In this document: in pieces, positions 33,591-42,455 of the stretch
Numbering within the stretch: position 1 is the first letter of the stretch
How the letters are laid out: the number at the start of each line of letters is the position of its first letter
DNA from: Cyclobacterium plantarum
GTDB lineage: Bacteria > Bacteroidota > Bacteroidia > Cytophagales > Cyclobacteriaceae
NCBI RefSeq assembly: GCF_011290685.1
Contig: NZ_JAANYN010000001.1
Coordinates: forward strand, 1-64,000
Length of the DNA stretch: 64,000 bases
Direction: 5' to 3'
Notes under the pieces: model-generated
Told to the model about the DNA's origin: nothing
Databases searched by the model: none
What the model saw: only the letters and a program-made list of their open reading frames with translations
Program-made: the position numbers and the translations under genes

Positions 33591-35042
33591 ATGAGTCAGA
33601 TAGACATCAATTTTCAGGATGCTCAAAAGGCATTTTTGACATTAAAAACTTTGGATAAGAATAAAATCGCCGGTTTCCTGGAGGAAATGGCCAAACAAAT
33701 AGAGGCAATAAGGGATGATTTAATACCATCTGCCTCCAGAGAATCCCATCTCCCGGAGGGAAGAATTACCGGTGAATTAGGCAGGACCCTGGGGCAGATC
33801 AGGCTTTTTGCTCAATTGGTGGATGAAGGAAGCTGGGTAGAAGCCACCATCGATCATCCGGACCCTGATAGAAAACCTGCTCCCAAGCCGGATATCAGGA
33901 GAATGCTAAAAGCCCTGGGTACGGTAGTTGTGTTTGGGGCAAGCAATTTTCCACTTGCGTTTTCTACTGCCGGAGGGGATACCGTTTCCGCCCTTGCTGC
34001 GGGATGCCCTGTCATTTACAAAGCCCATCCTGCTCATCCGGAAACTTCCCGAATGGTGGCTGAAGCGATTAAAAATGCCGTTAGAATCAGCGGTTTGCCG
34101 AAGGGGACTTTTCAACATGTAGAAGGAGGAATTGATACAGGGCAGGAAATGGTTGCGCATCCTTTGGCCAAAGCTGTGGCATTTACGGGATCATTCAGAG
34201 GGGGGAAGGCACTCTTCGATACTTGTAATGCAAGAGAAAACCCAATTCCGGTATTTGCTGAAATGGGAAGTGTCAATCCCATATTTGTGCTGGAAGGGTA
34301 CCTTTCAAAGCAAATTGAGTCAGCTGCTGCTGCCTACGCTTCCTCACTGAGTCTGGGTGTGGGGCAATTTTGCACCAATCCCGGTCTTATTTTTATTCCC
34401 AAATCTCATGAAGAGGCTTTTTCTGCTGCGGTGGTGGACAGCTTAAAGGAGGTAGCAGGAGCACCCATGCTGCACGAAGGAATCTGTCACACCTATTATC
34501 AGGCGCTGGAAGCACTTTCCCAATCCAAAAAACTGACATGGTTACTGGATTCAGAGGAGACAGATGTGCTTACCGGAAATGTGGCCCTGGCAAAAGTCAA
34601 AGCATCAGATTGGCTGAGTGATGAAGCTTTTCAGGAAGAAGTCTTTGGACCCTTCGGCATCATAGTGGTTTATGAGCAGGAAGACCAACTGCAGGCCCTG
34701 GTGGAAAATTTGAAGGGACAACTTACCTGTACGATTTGGGCGGAGGAAGAAGAATTGAAAAACAGGACTGCATTGCTCCATCTTTTGGAGGAAAAGTGCG
34801 GTCGACTGCTATTCAAAGGAGTGCCTACTGGGGTAGAGGTTGGCCATGCCATGCAGCATGGGGGGCCGTTTCCCGCTACTACGGACAGCAGAAGTACTTC
34901 TGTGGGAACCTATGCCATCAAACGATTTGCCAGACCGGTGGCCTATCAGGATATGCCGGAGAGTATCTGGCCCGATGCTTTAAAAGAAGGCAATCCCATG
35001 GGAATACTCCGGAAGGTGGATGGAGCATGGGTAAGTTACTGA
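33591..35042 (+). CDS. aldehyde dehydrogenase, alpha-ketoglutaric semialdehyde dehydrogenase type
   Basis: The 483-residue protein fits the NADP-linked ALDH subfamily that oxidises 2,5-dioxovalerate (alpha-ketoglutaric semialdehyde) to 2-oxoglutarate. Signs are the early ASRESHLPEGRITGELGRT, VFGASNFPLAFSTAGGDTVSALAAGCPV near 120-145, FAEMGSVNP near 222 with the general-base Glu, and GVGQFCTNPG near 260 with the catalytic Cys. KAHPAHPET is typical of this subfamily. The enzyme ends oxidative pentose, uronate and hydroxyproline pathways. None of the usual partner dehydratases is adjacent, so the pathway is not fixed. It forms its own transcript with a strong terminator. Confidence 0.92.
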   Translation: MSQIDINFQDAQKAFLTLKTLDKNKIAGFLEEMAKQIEAIRDDLIPSASRESHLPEGRITGELGRTLGQIRLFAQLVDEGSWVEATIDHPDPDRKPAPKPDIRRMLKALGTVVVFGASNFPLAFSTAGGDTVSALAAGCPVIYKAHPAHPETSRMVAEAIKNAVRISGLPKGTFQHVEGGIDTGQEMVAHPLAKAVAFTGSFRGGKALFDTCNARENPIPVFAEMGSVNPIFVLEGYLSKQIESAAAAYASSLSLGVGQFCTNPGLIFIPKSHEEAFSAAVVDSLKEVAGAPMLHEGICHTYYQALEALSQSKKLTWLLDSEETDVLTGNVALAKVKASDWLSDEAFQEEVFGPFGIIVVYEQEDQLQALVENLKGQLTCTIWAEEEELKNRTALLHLLEEKCGRLLFKGVPTGVEVGHAMQHGGPFPATTDSRSTSVGTYAIKRFARPVAYQDMPESIWPDALKEGNPMGILRKVDGAWVSY

Positions 35043-35090
35043 TCGGATTGGAGGTAAAAAAAGAGAAAATCAAACACCATTAAGAAAGGA

Positions 35091-35122
35091 AGCGGGATAA
35101 AGAAAGTTTATCCCGCTTTTTT
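35091..35122 (+). terminator. intrinsic terminator after the aldehyde dehydrogenase gene
   Basis: AGCGGGATAAA (35091-35101) pairs perfectly with TTTATCCCGCT (35107-35117) around GAAAG and is followed by a T run. It also lies at the end of the convergent DUF721 gene. Confidence 0.92.
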
Positions 35123-35124
35123 AT

Positions 35125-35442
35125 TTACAGGAATACGATGTCTTCTACCACATCTTTACCATATTTTTCGGCAATCAATGACATGATTTTAGATTTGTTC
35201 ATGATCATTTCCTTTTTAAGGGGTCCTGAACTGATTTTAGCATACAGGACTTTCTTTCTGATAGATAGACTTTGGGTCCGGGAGGCCACGGTTTTGCCCA
35301 TGAGTGCTCCCCACTCTTGAATGACCGTTTTCTCCGAATACGTATCCTTGAGCTTATAAGCTTCCAAAAGCTCTTCAAAAACCTCTTTTAACGGGGAGGT
35401 ATTGCTTGTTCTTTGGGTGCCAGTCGGATATTTTTTCATCAT
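35125..35442 (-). CDS. DUF721/DciA-like protein
   Basis: The 105-residue protein matches the small DUF721 family: LKEVFEELLEAYKLKDTY near 18-35, VIQEWGALMGKTVASRTQSLSI near 40-61 and VLYAKISSGPLKKEMIMNKSKIM near 65-87. Related DciA proteins recruit the replicative helicase in bacteria lacking DnaC or DnaI. Whether this short form does so is inferred. The start could be the second Met. It lies 19 bases downstream of hemW on the same strand, probably in one transcript. Confidence 0.82.
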   Translation of the reverse strand: MMKKYPTGTQRTSNTSPLKEVFEELLEAYKLKDTYSEKTVIQEWGALMGKTVASRTQSLSIRKKVLYAKISSGPLKKEMIMNKSKIMSLIAEKYGKDVVEDIVFL

Positions 35443-35461
35443 ATAAAGGTAGCATGATTCA

Positions 35462-36586
35462 TTAGATAAATAATTTTGAAGCCAGGTAATCTGCCAAAAG
35501 TTTCCCTTTTCTGCTTAAGCTGACGGATTGATTTTCAACAAGAATCAAGCCCTGCCTTTGCATGTCGGAGAGGGTGTTTTCTCGTTCTTTGAATAGATTC
35601 CATCCAAATTTATTCACTAAATAGGCGTTATCGATTCCCCAGATTGTCCGCATGGAAGTGAGCAGGTACTCATTGATCTGTTCGTCTGCTGATAACGTCT
35701 CCTTCTGGTATGGAAGTTGGTTTTCTTTGAGTTTCCGGATATAGACCATGTTATTCGAAACATTGTATCCCCTGTGATTTCCGTCAAATGAATGGGCACC
35801 CGGACCAATGCCCAAATAGGGGATACCTTTCCAGTAATTGCTGTTGTGCATTGAAAAAGCATTGTTTCGGGCGAAATTGGAGATTTCATACTGCAGGTAA
35901 CCAGCTTTTTCCAGCTTACCTTGAAGTATTTCGAATTGTTCGGCCTGAAAATCTTCTGAGGCTGCTTTAAATTTTCCTTTTTTTTCCCAAACTCCCAATG
36001 CTGTTTGTGGCTCTATGGTCAGGCAGTAGGAGCTGATATGGTTGGGAGCCAGTGCCAGGGTTTGGGACAGGTCATTTTGCCAAATGCTGTGGTCGGTATG
36101 GGGAAAGCCATATATCAGGTCCATGGATAAAGATTGGAAGCCGGCTTTTCGTGCCTTGTCTATGGCCAGCAGTGATTCTTTCGCATTATGGGATCTGTTA
36201 TAGAATTTTAAAACATCATCGTTAAAACTTTGTATGCCGATACTTAACCGATCAACGCCAAGCGCTAGCCATGCATCTAATTTTTCATCAGTTAAATCAT
36301 CGGGGTTGGCCTCTAAACTGGTTTCCTGAAGCTCGCAATCAAAATGCGTTTGAATGCTGTCGTAAATTTTTGCGATTTGCTCAGCAGGCAGCAGAGAGGG
36401 GGTTCCCCCACCGAAATAGATGGTGTGAATGGGTCCGCTTTCGGATAAATAATGCTTTCTCAGTTCCAGCTCACGGCAGATCATGCTGACCATTTCTGAT
36501 GCATGGCTTCTGTTTGTACTGAAATGAAAATCGCAATAATGACAGGCCTGCAAGCAAAAAGGAATGTGTATGTAAATACCTGCCAT
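35462..36586 (-). CDS. hemW: radical SAM heme chaperone HemW
   Basis: The 374-residue protein begins with the radical SAM signature IHIPFCLQACHYCDF, whose Cys11, Cys15 and Cys18 bind the 4Fe-4S cluster. IYFGGGTPSLLP near 57-68, ANPDDL near 95, RLSIGIQSFNDDVLKFYNRSH near 112-132 and SMDLIYGFPHTD follow, and LGIGPGAHSF lies near 255. These distinguish HemW from true coproporphyrinogen oxidase HemN, which has a fourth nearby Cys. HemW binds heme and hands it to membrane respiratory proteins. Length is normal. Its downstream neighbour is the DUF721 gene. Confidence 0.93.
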   Translation of the reverse strand: MAGIYIHIPFCLQACHYCDFHFSTNRSHASEMVSMICRELELRKHYLSESGPIHTIYFGGGTPSLLPAEQIAKIYDSIQTHFDCELQETSLEANPDDLTDEKLDAWLALGVDRLSIGIQSFNDDVLKFYNRSHNAKESLLAIDKARKAGFQSLSMDLIYGFPHTDHSIWQNDLSQTLALAPNHISSYCLTIEPQTALGVWEKKGKFKAASEDFQAEQFEILQGKLEKAGYLQYEISNFARNNAFSMHNSNYWKGIPYLGIGPGAHSFDGNHRGYNVSNNMVYIRKLKENQLPYQKETLSADEQINEYLLTSMRTIWGIDNAYLVNKFGWNLFKERENTLSDMQRQGLILVENQSVSLSRKGKLLADYLASKLFI

Positions 36587-36724
36587 AACAAAGATTTGGA
36601 AGTTGAAAATCGGGATGCTTTACCAGTGCAAATCTAAAGATTATTGATCAGGCATTTTAGGATTTGGCGATAATTGAGTTAATTTTGGATCCAAATGATC
36701 GATCATTCCCAAAACCCGTAGAAA

Positions 36725-37639
36725 ATGATGTTGTCCAAATCAGTACTGCCAATTTTGATGGTGTTTTTACTTTTGTCACACCTTACTTTGGCCCAAATGG
36801 ATATTAAAAAAAGTTTGGTTCAAAAGAATGCCGTCTTGGAAAAGGTAGGAGAAGGGTATGGCTTTACTGAAGGTCCTGCAGTGGACAGGGAGGGAAACGT
36901 TTTTTTTACCGATCAACCCAACAACAAAATCTACAGGTGGAAATTTTCAACAGGAGAGATCACTGTTTTTTCGGAGGATGCAGGAAGGTCAAACGGACTG
37001 TATTTCAACCGGGACGGGGATTTGATCGCATGTGCAGACCTGGAAAATGAGTTGTGGTCTTTTGATAAAGAGGGTAATCCAGAGGTGCTTATTGAAAACT
37101 TTAAAGGGAAAAAACTGAATGGTCCAAACGATTTATGGATCAATCCCAGGGGTGGAATTTACCTGACAGACCCTTTGTACAAAAGGGATTATTGGGAGAG
37201 AGATCCTGAAATGCAGCAGGACGGGGAGCATTTGTACTACCTGAGTAATGATGGATTACAATTTTTCAGGGTGGACGATAATCTGGTAAAACCCAATGGA
37301 TTGGTCGGCACACCGGATGGGAAAAACCTCTATGTAGCCGATATAGGAGCTGATAAAACGTACATATATGACATTGAGGAAGATGGATACCTGACCAACA
37401 GGCGTTTATTTGTGGAAATGGGTTCAGATGGCATGACCCTGGATAACAGGGGGAATGTGTATCTGACAGGTGATGGGGTGACCATATTTAATAGTAAAGG
37501 AGATAAGATAGGGCATATTCCTGTAGAAGAAAAGTGGACTGCAAATGTATGTTTTGGTGCTGGAGACAGAAAAACCTTGTTCATAACGGCCATGGGTTCC
37601 GTGTATACCTTTCCAATGAAAGTAAGGGGTGTTTGGTAA
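36725..37639 (+). CDS. secreted SMP-30/gluconolactonase/LRE family protein
   Basis: The 304-residue protein has a signal peptide (VLPILMVFLLLSHLTLAQ). The six-bladed propeller shows GFTEGPAVDREGNVFFTDQPNNKI near 40-63, SNGLYFNRDGDLIACADLEN, KLNGPNDLWINPRGGIYLTDPLY near 135-157 and KPNGLVGTPDGKNLYVADIG near 195. Glu in TEGPA, Asn in GPND and the later NG/D residues agree with the metal site of gluconolactonases. It probably hydrolyses a sugar lactone in the periplasm. It overlaps the possible start of the Omp85-like gene. Start ATGATG is ambiguous by one codon. Confidence 0.9.
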   Translation: MMLSKSVLPILMVFLLLSHLTLAQMDIKKSLVQKNAVLEKVGEGYGFTEGPAVDREGNVFFTDQPNNKIYRWKFSTGEITVFSEDAGRSNGLYFNRDGDLIACADLENELWSFDKEGNPEVLIENFKGKKLNGPNDLWINPRGGIYLTDPLYKRDYWERDPEMQQDGEHLYYLSNDGLQFFRVDDNLVKPNGLVGTPDGKNLYVADIGADKTYIYDIEEDGYLTNRRLFVEMGSDGMTLDNRGNVYLTGDGVTIFNSKGDKIGHIPVEEKWTANVCFGAGDRKTLFITAMGSVYTFPMKVRGVW

Positions 37640-39372
37640 GCTGGTATAAATCAATTTTTGTTTTACAGTTTTTTTTTATTTGCTGCTATTGCTTTGCGCA
37701 AGAACGGGATTATGTATTGACCGTGGAATTGTCCCGGGGCAAAGCAGAAAGTGAAATATTGGAATTTAATTTTTCGGATAGCCTGGCCATTCAAAGCTTT
37801 TCCGCAAACGTGATTGATTCGCTGCAGCGGGAGGGATATTTAAACATGGAAAGCAAACTTTTATTCATTTCAGAAAAAAAAGTACTTCTGCGTCTGAATA
37901 GCGGCAAACAGTATAAATGGATTCAACTAAGAAACGGAAACCTGGAACCCTGGATATCGGCTTCAATCAATGCCGGAGCCTATATCGGAAAAGACAGCCC
38001 TTTTCAGTTTCAAAGGGTTCAACAATTGATGGAAGAGATCCTGGAAACAGGACAGAATAAGGGGTTCCCTTTTATATCAGTTAAATTAGACAGTATCAAT
38101 ATCGAAAACGGGCAGGTTTCGGCGGCCCTGTTTATGGATAAAGGACCCCTGATCCGTTTTGATACCTTACAAATCACAGGGAATTCAAAATCCCAACCAC
38201 TTTATCTGGCCAGAAAAACCGGCATTTTGCCCGGTGAGCCTTTTTCCCAAAAAAAAGTAAATCAGGTTATGGATTTGCTCAAAAATAATGTGCCTTATGT
38301 TAGCCTGGCCGGAAGTCCGGAATTGTCCTTTCAAAACGAGCAGGCCACCGTATATTTGCCGGTAAATGACCAGAGAATGAATGCAATTGATGGGATCATA
38401 GGCCTGCTACCCAATGAAATTGAAGCCAGCAAGTGGTTGGTCACCGGACAATTTGACTTGCAGCTATATAATGTATCCGGGAAGGGAAGGGATTACCTGC
38501 TTAATTGGCAAAGGTTAACCCAATACTCCCAAAACCTCCGACTGGAGGCCCGGGAACCTTATATTCTCGGTTCCCGGCTAGACATCAGTGGCGCTTTTTC
38601 ATTTTTGAAAGAGGATACCACCTTTTTAAACCGGGATTTTACTTTTAAGGTGGGTTACCAAATGGCAGCACATACCTACATTGATTTTTTCGGGAAGTGG
38701 CAGGCAGGCGACTTGTTGAGTGTGAGCAGGTATGAAAATGCTACTGAGTTGCCTGAAGTGGCAGATTTCAGGTACAACAATTACGGAGCTGTTTTGCATT
38801 ACACCAATGTGGATGACCTGATCGTACCGAAATCCGGGTGGAGAAGCAATTTAACTTTTGGGATTGGCAATAAAATCATTAAAGAAAATACGGGGATTTC
38901 GGCAGACTTGTATTCGGGGATCGAAAAAAACTCACTTCAATACTATATTCAGGGTAAGGTTGATTATTTTCTGAAATGGAAGCAGTATTTCAGCTCCCGC
39001 TTGTCCTTAGGTGCGGGGGAATTAAACAATTCCAATTTATTGCTCAATGATTTGTTCAGATTGGGAGGCCTGCAAACCATCAGGGGCTTCAATGAAAATT
39101 TCTTCTTCACCAATCGATATGTTTATTTGAACGTAGAACCCCGGTATTACTTCGGAAACTATTCGTATTTTCTTTTGTTTATGGACTTTGGCATGTTGGA
39201 GGAGCAGGTAAGCCGGCAGGCAAGAGATTGGCCGTTTTCTTTTGGTGGAGGATTAAGTTTGGAAACAGCCGGAGGTATTTTTAATTTCGTCTATGCTTTG
39301 GGAAAGGCCGCCAACCAGCCTCTGGGTTTTAATTATTCGAGAATTCATTTTGGTTTTACGGGACGTTTTTAA
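37633..39372 (+). CDS. Omp85/BamA-TamA-like outer membrane protein
   Basis: The barrel end is clear: GGLQTIRGFNENFF carries the Omp85 RGF motif, followed by YLNVEPRYYFG and IHFGFTGRF. The N-terminal half (FDTLQITGNSKSQPLYLARK, PGEPFSQKKVNQVMDLL) looks like at least one POTRA domain. The start is uncertain. The frame is open from 37534, but that stretch is a Cys/Trp-rich shadow of the preceding gene. The first codon that gives a good signal peptide (WYKSIFVLQFFFICCYCFAQ) is TTG at 37633, overlapping the previous stop. That yields about 579 residues. It probably helps insert or translocate outer membrane or secreted proteins, a role fitting the T9SS genes downstream. Confidence 0.85.
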   Translation: MVSWYKSIFVLQFFFICCYCFAQERDYVLTVELSRGKAESEILEFNFSDSLAIQSFSANVIDSLQREGYLNMESKLLFISEKKVLLRLNSGKQYKWIQLRNGNLEPWISASINAGAYIGKDSPFQFQRVQQLMEEILETGQNKGFPFISVKLDSINIENGQVSAALFMDKGPLIRFDTLQITGNSKSQPLYLARKTGILPGEPFSQKKVNQVMDLLKNNVPYVSLAGSPELSFQNEQATVYLPVNDQRMNAIDGIIGLLPNEIEASKWLVTGQFDLQLYNVSGKGRDYLLNWQRLTQYSQNLRLEAREPYILGSRLDISGAFSFLKEDTTFLNRDFTFKVGYQMAAHTYIDFFGKWQAGDLLSVSRYENATELPEVADFRYNNYGAVLHYTNVDDLIVPKSGWRSNLTFGIGNKIIKENTGISADLYSGIEKNSLQYYIQGKVDYFLKWKQYFSSRLSLGAGELNNSNLLLNDLFRLGGLQTIRGFNENFFFTNRYVYLNVEPRYYFGNYSYFLLFMDFGMLEEQVSRQARDWPFSFGGGLSLETAGGIFNFVYALGKAANQPLGFNYSRIHFGFTGRF

Positions 39373-40487
39373 TGAAAAAGGAACACAGGTTTTTTTTGAT
39401 TGTGGCTAGCACCCTTTGGATGCTGGCTTTCCCGAAACAAGCTATTTCGCAGGTTTTGTCCAATTACGATCCTGAAATAAAGCTTTCTTCGGAAAAGGGT
39501 GTGTTTACCCCAAATGATGCGGTATATGTTTGGGTAGATACCCGACAATTTTCAACAGCGGAATGGAGGATCAGGCTTCCTGAAGGTGCAGCATTATTTA
39601 TTGAAGAAGAATTATGGCAGGTAGTTACCAATGACACCCTGCTGTTTATTTCAAATCAGGAATTGGAATCGAGGATTGGGAAAGTTGGTGAGCTAAAAAT
39701 TTCCGCGTTTAAGAAGGGGATTGATCCAAAGGATTTTTCAGTTAGGAAAGGTTTTTTTGATGCGGATTCCAGCCCAGGCCAAGTCCAGGACCAATCGGCA
39801 GACAATAAAAGAAGCAGGGATAGGTTCAAAGATTTCTTTTTTACCATTGTATTGGCTATTTTATTTTTTCTTGCCTTGTTCAGGGTGCTTTTTCCATCTA
39901 TTTTCGGGCTTTTCTGGAATCCAATTGCCATATTTTCTTTTGAAGACCTGTGGGAATCTGTTAGTTTTTCTAAAATTTACTCGGCAGAGCTGTTATTTTA
40001 TTTGATTTTGATCAATATGGGCATGGCACTGATGGGGATTTTGGGCTTACATGTCTTTGGCATTGATTTTTTTGGGTTATCTCTGGAAAATGATATTGAA
40101 ATGATGGTTTTCGTTTGGTTGGCATTTACGCTTTCATTAACCGGGATTACCTTTCTGAAATTTATTTGGTTGGGCATCAATACGTATATATTTGAACTGG
40201 AAAAAATAGCTCTTCCCCACTTTTTTTATTTGCTAAAAGTCAGCGGTTTTGGGTTATTGGTTTTGATTGGGCTTACAGTGGTGGTGTATTCTAACAATTT
40301 GCTGTCTGGAAGTACGTATGTCTGGTGGCTGTTCATTTCCTTTCTTACGGTATATTCTCTGGGTATTATAGGCTTATCCATATGGTTGTACAAAAAAAAT
40401 GGTTTTAATAATTATCATTTATTTTCATACCTTTGCACCTCTGAATTGATCCCCTTTTTGGTGATTTGTAAATTTCTCCTAGGGTAA
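39372..40487 (+). CDS. DUF4271 integral membrane protein
   Basis: The 371-residue protein has a signal-peptide-like N-terminus (RFFLIVASTLWMLAFPKQAISQ) and a soluble region to about 150. Roughly six transmembrane helices follow (IVLAILFFLALFRVLF, LLFYLILINMGMALMGILG, MMVFVWLAFTLSLTGITFL and others), as in the Bacteroidota DUF4271 family. Its ATG overlaps the previous TAA by one base, and hemD starts 16 bases after it. That spacing points to one operon. Function is unknown. The link to hemD and T9SS genes recurs in related genomes as far as I remember, which is not checkable here. Confidence 0.85.
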   Translation: MKKEHRFFLIVASTLWMLAFPKQAISQVLSNYDPEIKLSSEKGVFTPNDAVYVWVDTRQFSTAEWRIRLPEGAALFIEEELWQVVTNDTLLFISNQELESRIGKVGELKISAFKKGIDPKDFSVRKGFFDADSSPGQVQDQSADNKRSRDRFKDFFFTIVLAILFFLALFRVLFPSIFGLFWNPIAIFSFEDLWESVSFSKIYSAELLFYLILINMGMALMGILGLHVFGIDFFGLSLENDIEMMVFVWLAFTLSLTGITFLKFIWLGINTYIFELEKIALPHFFYLLKVSGFGLLVLIGLTVVVYSNNLLSGSTYVWWLFISFLTVYSLGIIGLSIWLYKKNGFNNYHLFSYLCTSELIPFLVICKFLLG

Positions 40488-40503
40488 AGGAAAAAAAAAT
40501 AAA

Positions 40504-41277
40504 ATGACGCAATCAACAAAAGACAGATTAAACCGGGTTAGAAGCATTTTGGTATCTCAGCCAAAACCTTCCGACGAGCGGTCTCCATACTTTCAGTTGG
40601 CTGAAAAGTACAAGATTAAAATTGACTTCAGACCATTCATTCAGGTGGAGCCAGTGTCCATTAAAGATTTTAGAAAACAAAAGATTGAAATTTTAAAACA
40701 TACTGCGGTAATTTTTACCAGCAGAAATGCAATAGACCACTTTTTTGGTATTTGTCAAGAGTTGAAAGTTGAGATGCCTGCTGACATGAAGTACTTTTGT
40801 ATTTCGGAACAAACAGCACATTATCTTCAAAAATATATTGTTATCCGGAAAAGAAAGTTGTTTGTGGGGAACCGCACTGCGGCAGATCTTTTTGATTTCT
40901 TTAAGAAACATAAATCTGAAAAATATTTATTTCCCTGTTCGGATATCAGGAAGGAAGATATTCCCAATTATTTAAATGAGAACAACATTGCCTTTACAGA
41001 GGCTATCATTTATCATACAGTAGCTGCGGACCTGTCCGATTTGAAAGACATCAAATATGATATTTTGGCGTTTTACAGTCCCTCCGGCATTAAGTCCCTT
41101 TTTAGCAATTTCCCTGATTTCGAGCAAGGAAAGACGAGAATCGCTGCTTTCGGTCCCACTACCTCACAAGCCGTAAAAGAAGAAGGCTTGATTTTGGATA
41201 TTGAGGCACCCCTTCCAAATGCACCAAGTATGACGGGAGCTTTGGAACTTTACATAAAAAAAGCAAATAAAATCTGA
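40504..41277 (+). CDS. hemD: uroporphyrinogen-III synthase
   Basis: The 257-residue protein has the HemD two-domain layout with low sequence conservation. ILVSQPKPSDERSPYFQLAEK lies at 15-35, HTAVIFTSRNAIDHFF at about 70-85, YLFPCSDIRKEDIPNYL at about 140 and ILAFYSPSGIKSL at about 190; FGPTTSQAVKEEGL near 220 closes the fold. HemD cyclises hydroxymethylbilane to uroporphyrinogen III for heme and related tetrapyrroles. It is placed between DUF4271 and porP/sprF, away from other heme genes. Identity is likely but conserved residues are few, so a non-catalytic relative is possible. Confidence 0.85.
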   Translation: MTQSTKDRLNRVRSILVSQPKPSDERSPYFQLAEKYKIKIDFRPFIQVEPVSIKDFRKQKIEILKHTAVIFTSRNAIDHFFGICQELKVEMPADMKYFCISEQTAHYLQKYIVIRKRKLFVGNRTAADLFDFFKKHKSEKYLFPCSDIRKEDIPNYLNENNIAFTEAIIYHTVAADLSDLKDIKYDILAFYSPSGIKSLFSNFPDFEQGKTRIAAFGPTTSQAVKEEGLILDIEAPLPNAPSMTGALELYIKKANKI

Positions 41278-41354
41278 TATCTTTTAATCTTTTTTCAGGA
41301 AAATTCAGTTTAAATGTGTAGAATAGATTTTCAATTGCAAAATGTCTTTTACAC

Positions 41355-42329
41355 ATGACCATCAAATCCTACCTGTTAACCTGTGTGTTTTTTTGCCTTG
41401 CATTTCTGTTGGTTAGTCCTTCAGTATTTGGTCAGCAAGATGCGCAGTTTACCCAATACATGTACAATGGTCTATTTTATAACCCTGCTTTTGCCGGAAA
41501 GGATGCTGGTTATTCAATTTCTGCCTTGCACCGCAGTCAATGGCTGGACTATACTACCAGTACGGGAGCCGGCGGGGCTCCTACGACCCAGTTGCTGTCA
41601 GCCTCGGGAAGGTTGAAAAATATTCCGGTAGGATTTGGCTTGGTAGCTGTAAACGATGAAATCGGACCATTTAACAATCAGGAAATAAATTTATCCCTGG
41701 CTTATCATTTAACCTTAGGTAGGGGTGTATTAAGTATGGGTGCTTCAGGCGGCTTTTTTTCCAGCACCATTCGATATGATGAATTTCTACCGGTGAACCC
41801 CGACCCCAATATTCCCTCTGGGGGAAATGAAAATCAGGTTCACCCCAACTTAACAGCAGGGATACTATATGACCGTGGAAGTTTTTATCTGGGTTTGAGC
41901 AGTAGAAACCTGAATGAACCAGGATTTGATTTTGGAGATGGCAGTTTGGCCAACAGACTTGAAAATCACAATTACTTTTTGGCAGGATATAGAATAAACA
42001 CTTTTGCGCAATTCACAGTTGAACCCAGTATATTGGTAAAATCAGTATCCCTAAATAATTTTTCCTATGACTTCAGCGTTATAGGCTCGTACAATAATAA
42101 AATTAGTTTGGGGCTGGCTTACAGGGGAGAGGAATCGGCATCGGTACTATTAGGTTATAGTCTGTTAAAAGATAACTCCCTCAGGCTGGGTTACGCATTT
42201 GATTTGGTAGTGGGTGGCTTGGAAGCAAAATCTCCCTCCTCCCATGAGTTTATGTTGACGTATAATTTACCCCAGGTAACCAGACAAATTGAAAGGGTGA
42301 TTCAGAGAACACCTAGATTTAGGTTTTAA
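41355..42329 (+). CDS. PorP/SprF family type IX secretion outer membrane protein
   Basis: The 324-residue protein has a signal peptide ending FGQ, followed by the family hallmark QDAQFTQYMYNGLFYNPAFAG. SALHRSQW and repeated amphipathic strands form a beta-barrel, up to the final aromatic Phe. PorP/SprF proteins help T9SS secrete specific adhesins and in some species anchor the PorKLMN motor to the outer membrane. Placement 77 bases downstream of hemD and directly ahead of gldK matches the usual porP-KLMN order. A weak TAGATTTT box lies at 41324-41331. Confidence 0.94.
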   Translation: MTIKSYLLTCVFFCLAFLLVSPSVFGQQDAQFTQYMYNGLFYNPAFAGKDAGYSISALHRSQWLDYTTSTGAGGAPTTQLLSASGRLKNIPVGFGLVAVNDEIGPFNNQEINLSLAYHLTLGRGVLSMGASGGFFSSTIRYDEFLPVNPDPNIPSGGNENQVHPNLTAGILYDRGSFYLGLSSRNLNEPGFDFGDGSLANRLENHNYFLAGYRINTFAQFTVEPSILVKSVSLNNFSYDFSVIGSYNNKISLGLAYRGEESASVLLGYSLLKDNSLRLGYAFDLVVGGLEAKSPSSHEFMLTYNLPQVTRQIERVIQRTPRFRF

Positions 42330-42355
42330 GGATTTAAACTTTATTGAAAAATTCC

Positions 42356-42387
42356 TTGTGTTTTTCTGATAAAATCTGTTAAATTTC
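42356..42387 (+). promoter_or_regulatory. candidate promoter of the gldKLMN genes
   Basis: TTG (42356-42358), a 21-base spacer and TAAATTTC (42380-42387), with one mismatch to TAnnTTTG, lie about 70 bases before the likely gldK start. They would let gldKLMN be transcribed apart from porP. Confidence 0.35.
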
Positions 42388-42455
42388 GAATTGGTTGTTC
42401 GTTTAAATGGTTGAAAATGAATGTAGTTAATTTAATGTCATTTATGTTTAAAAAA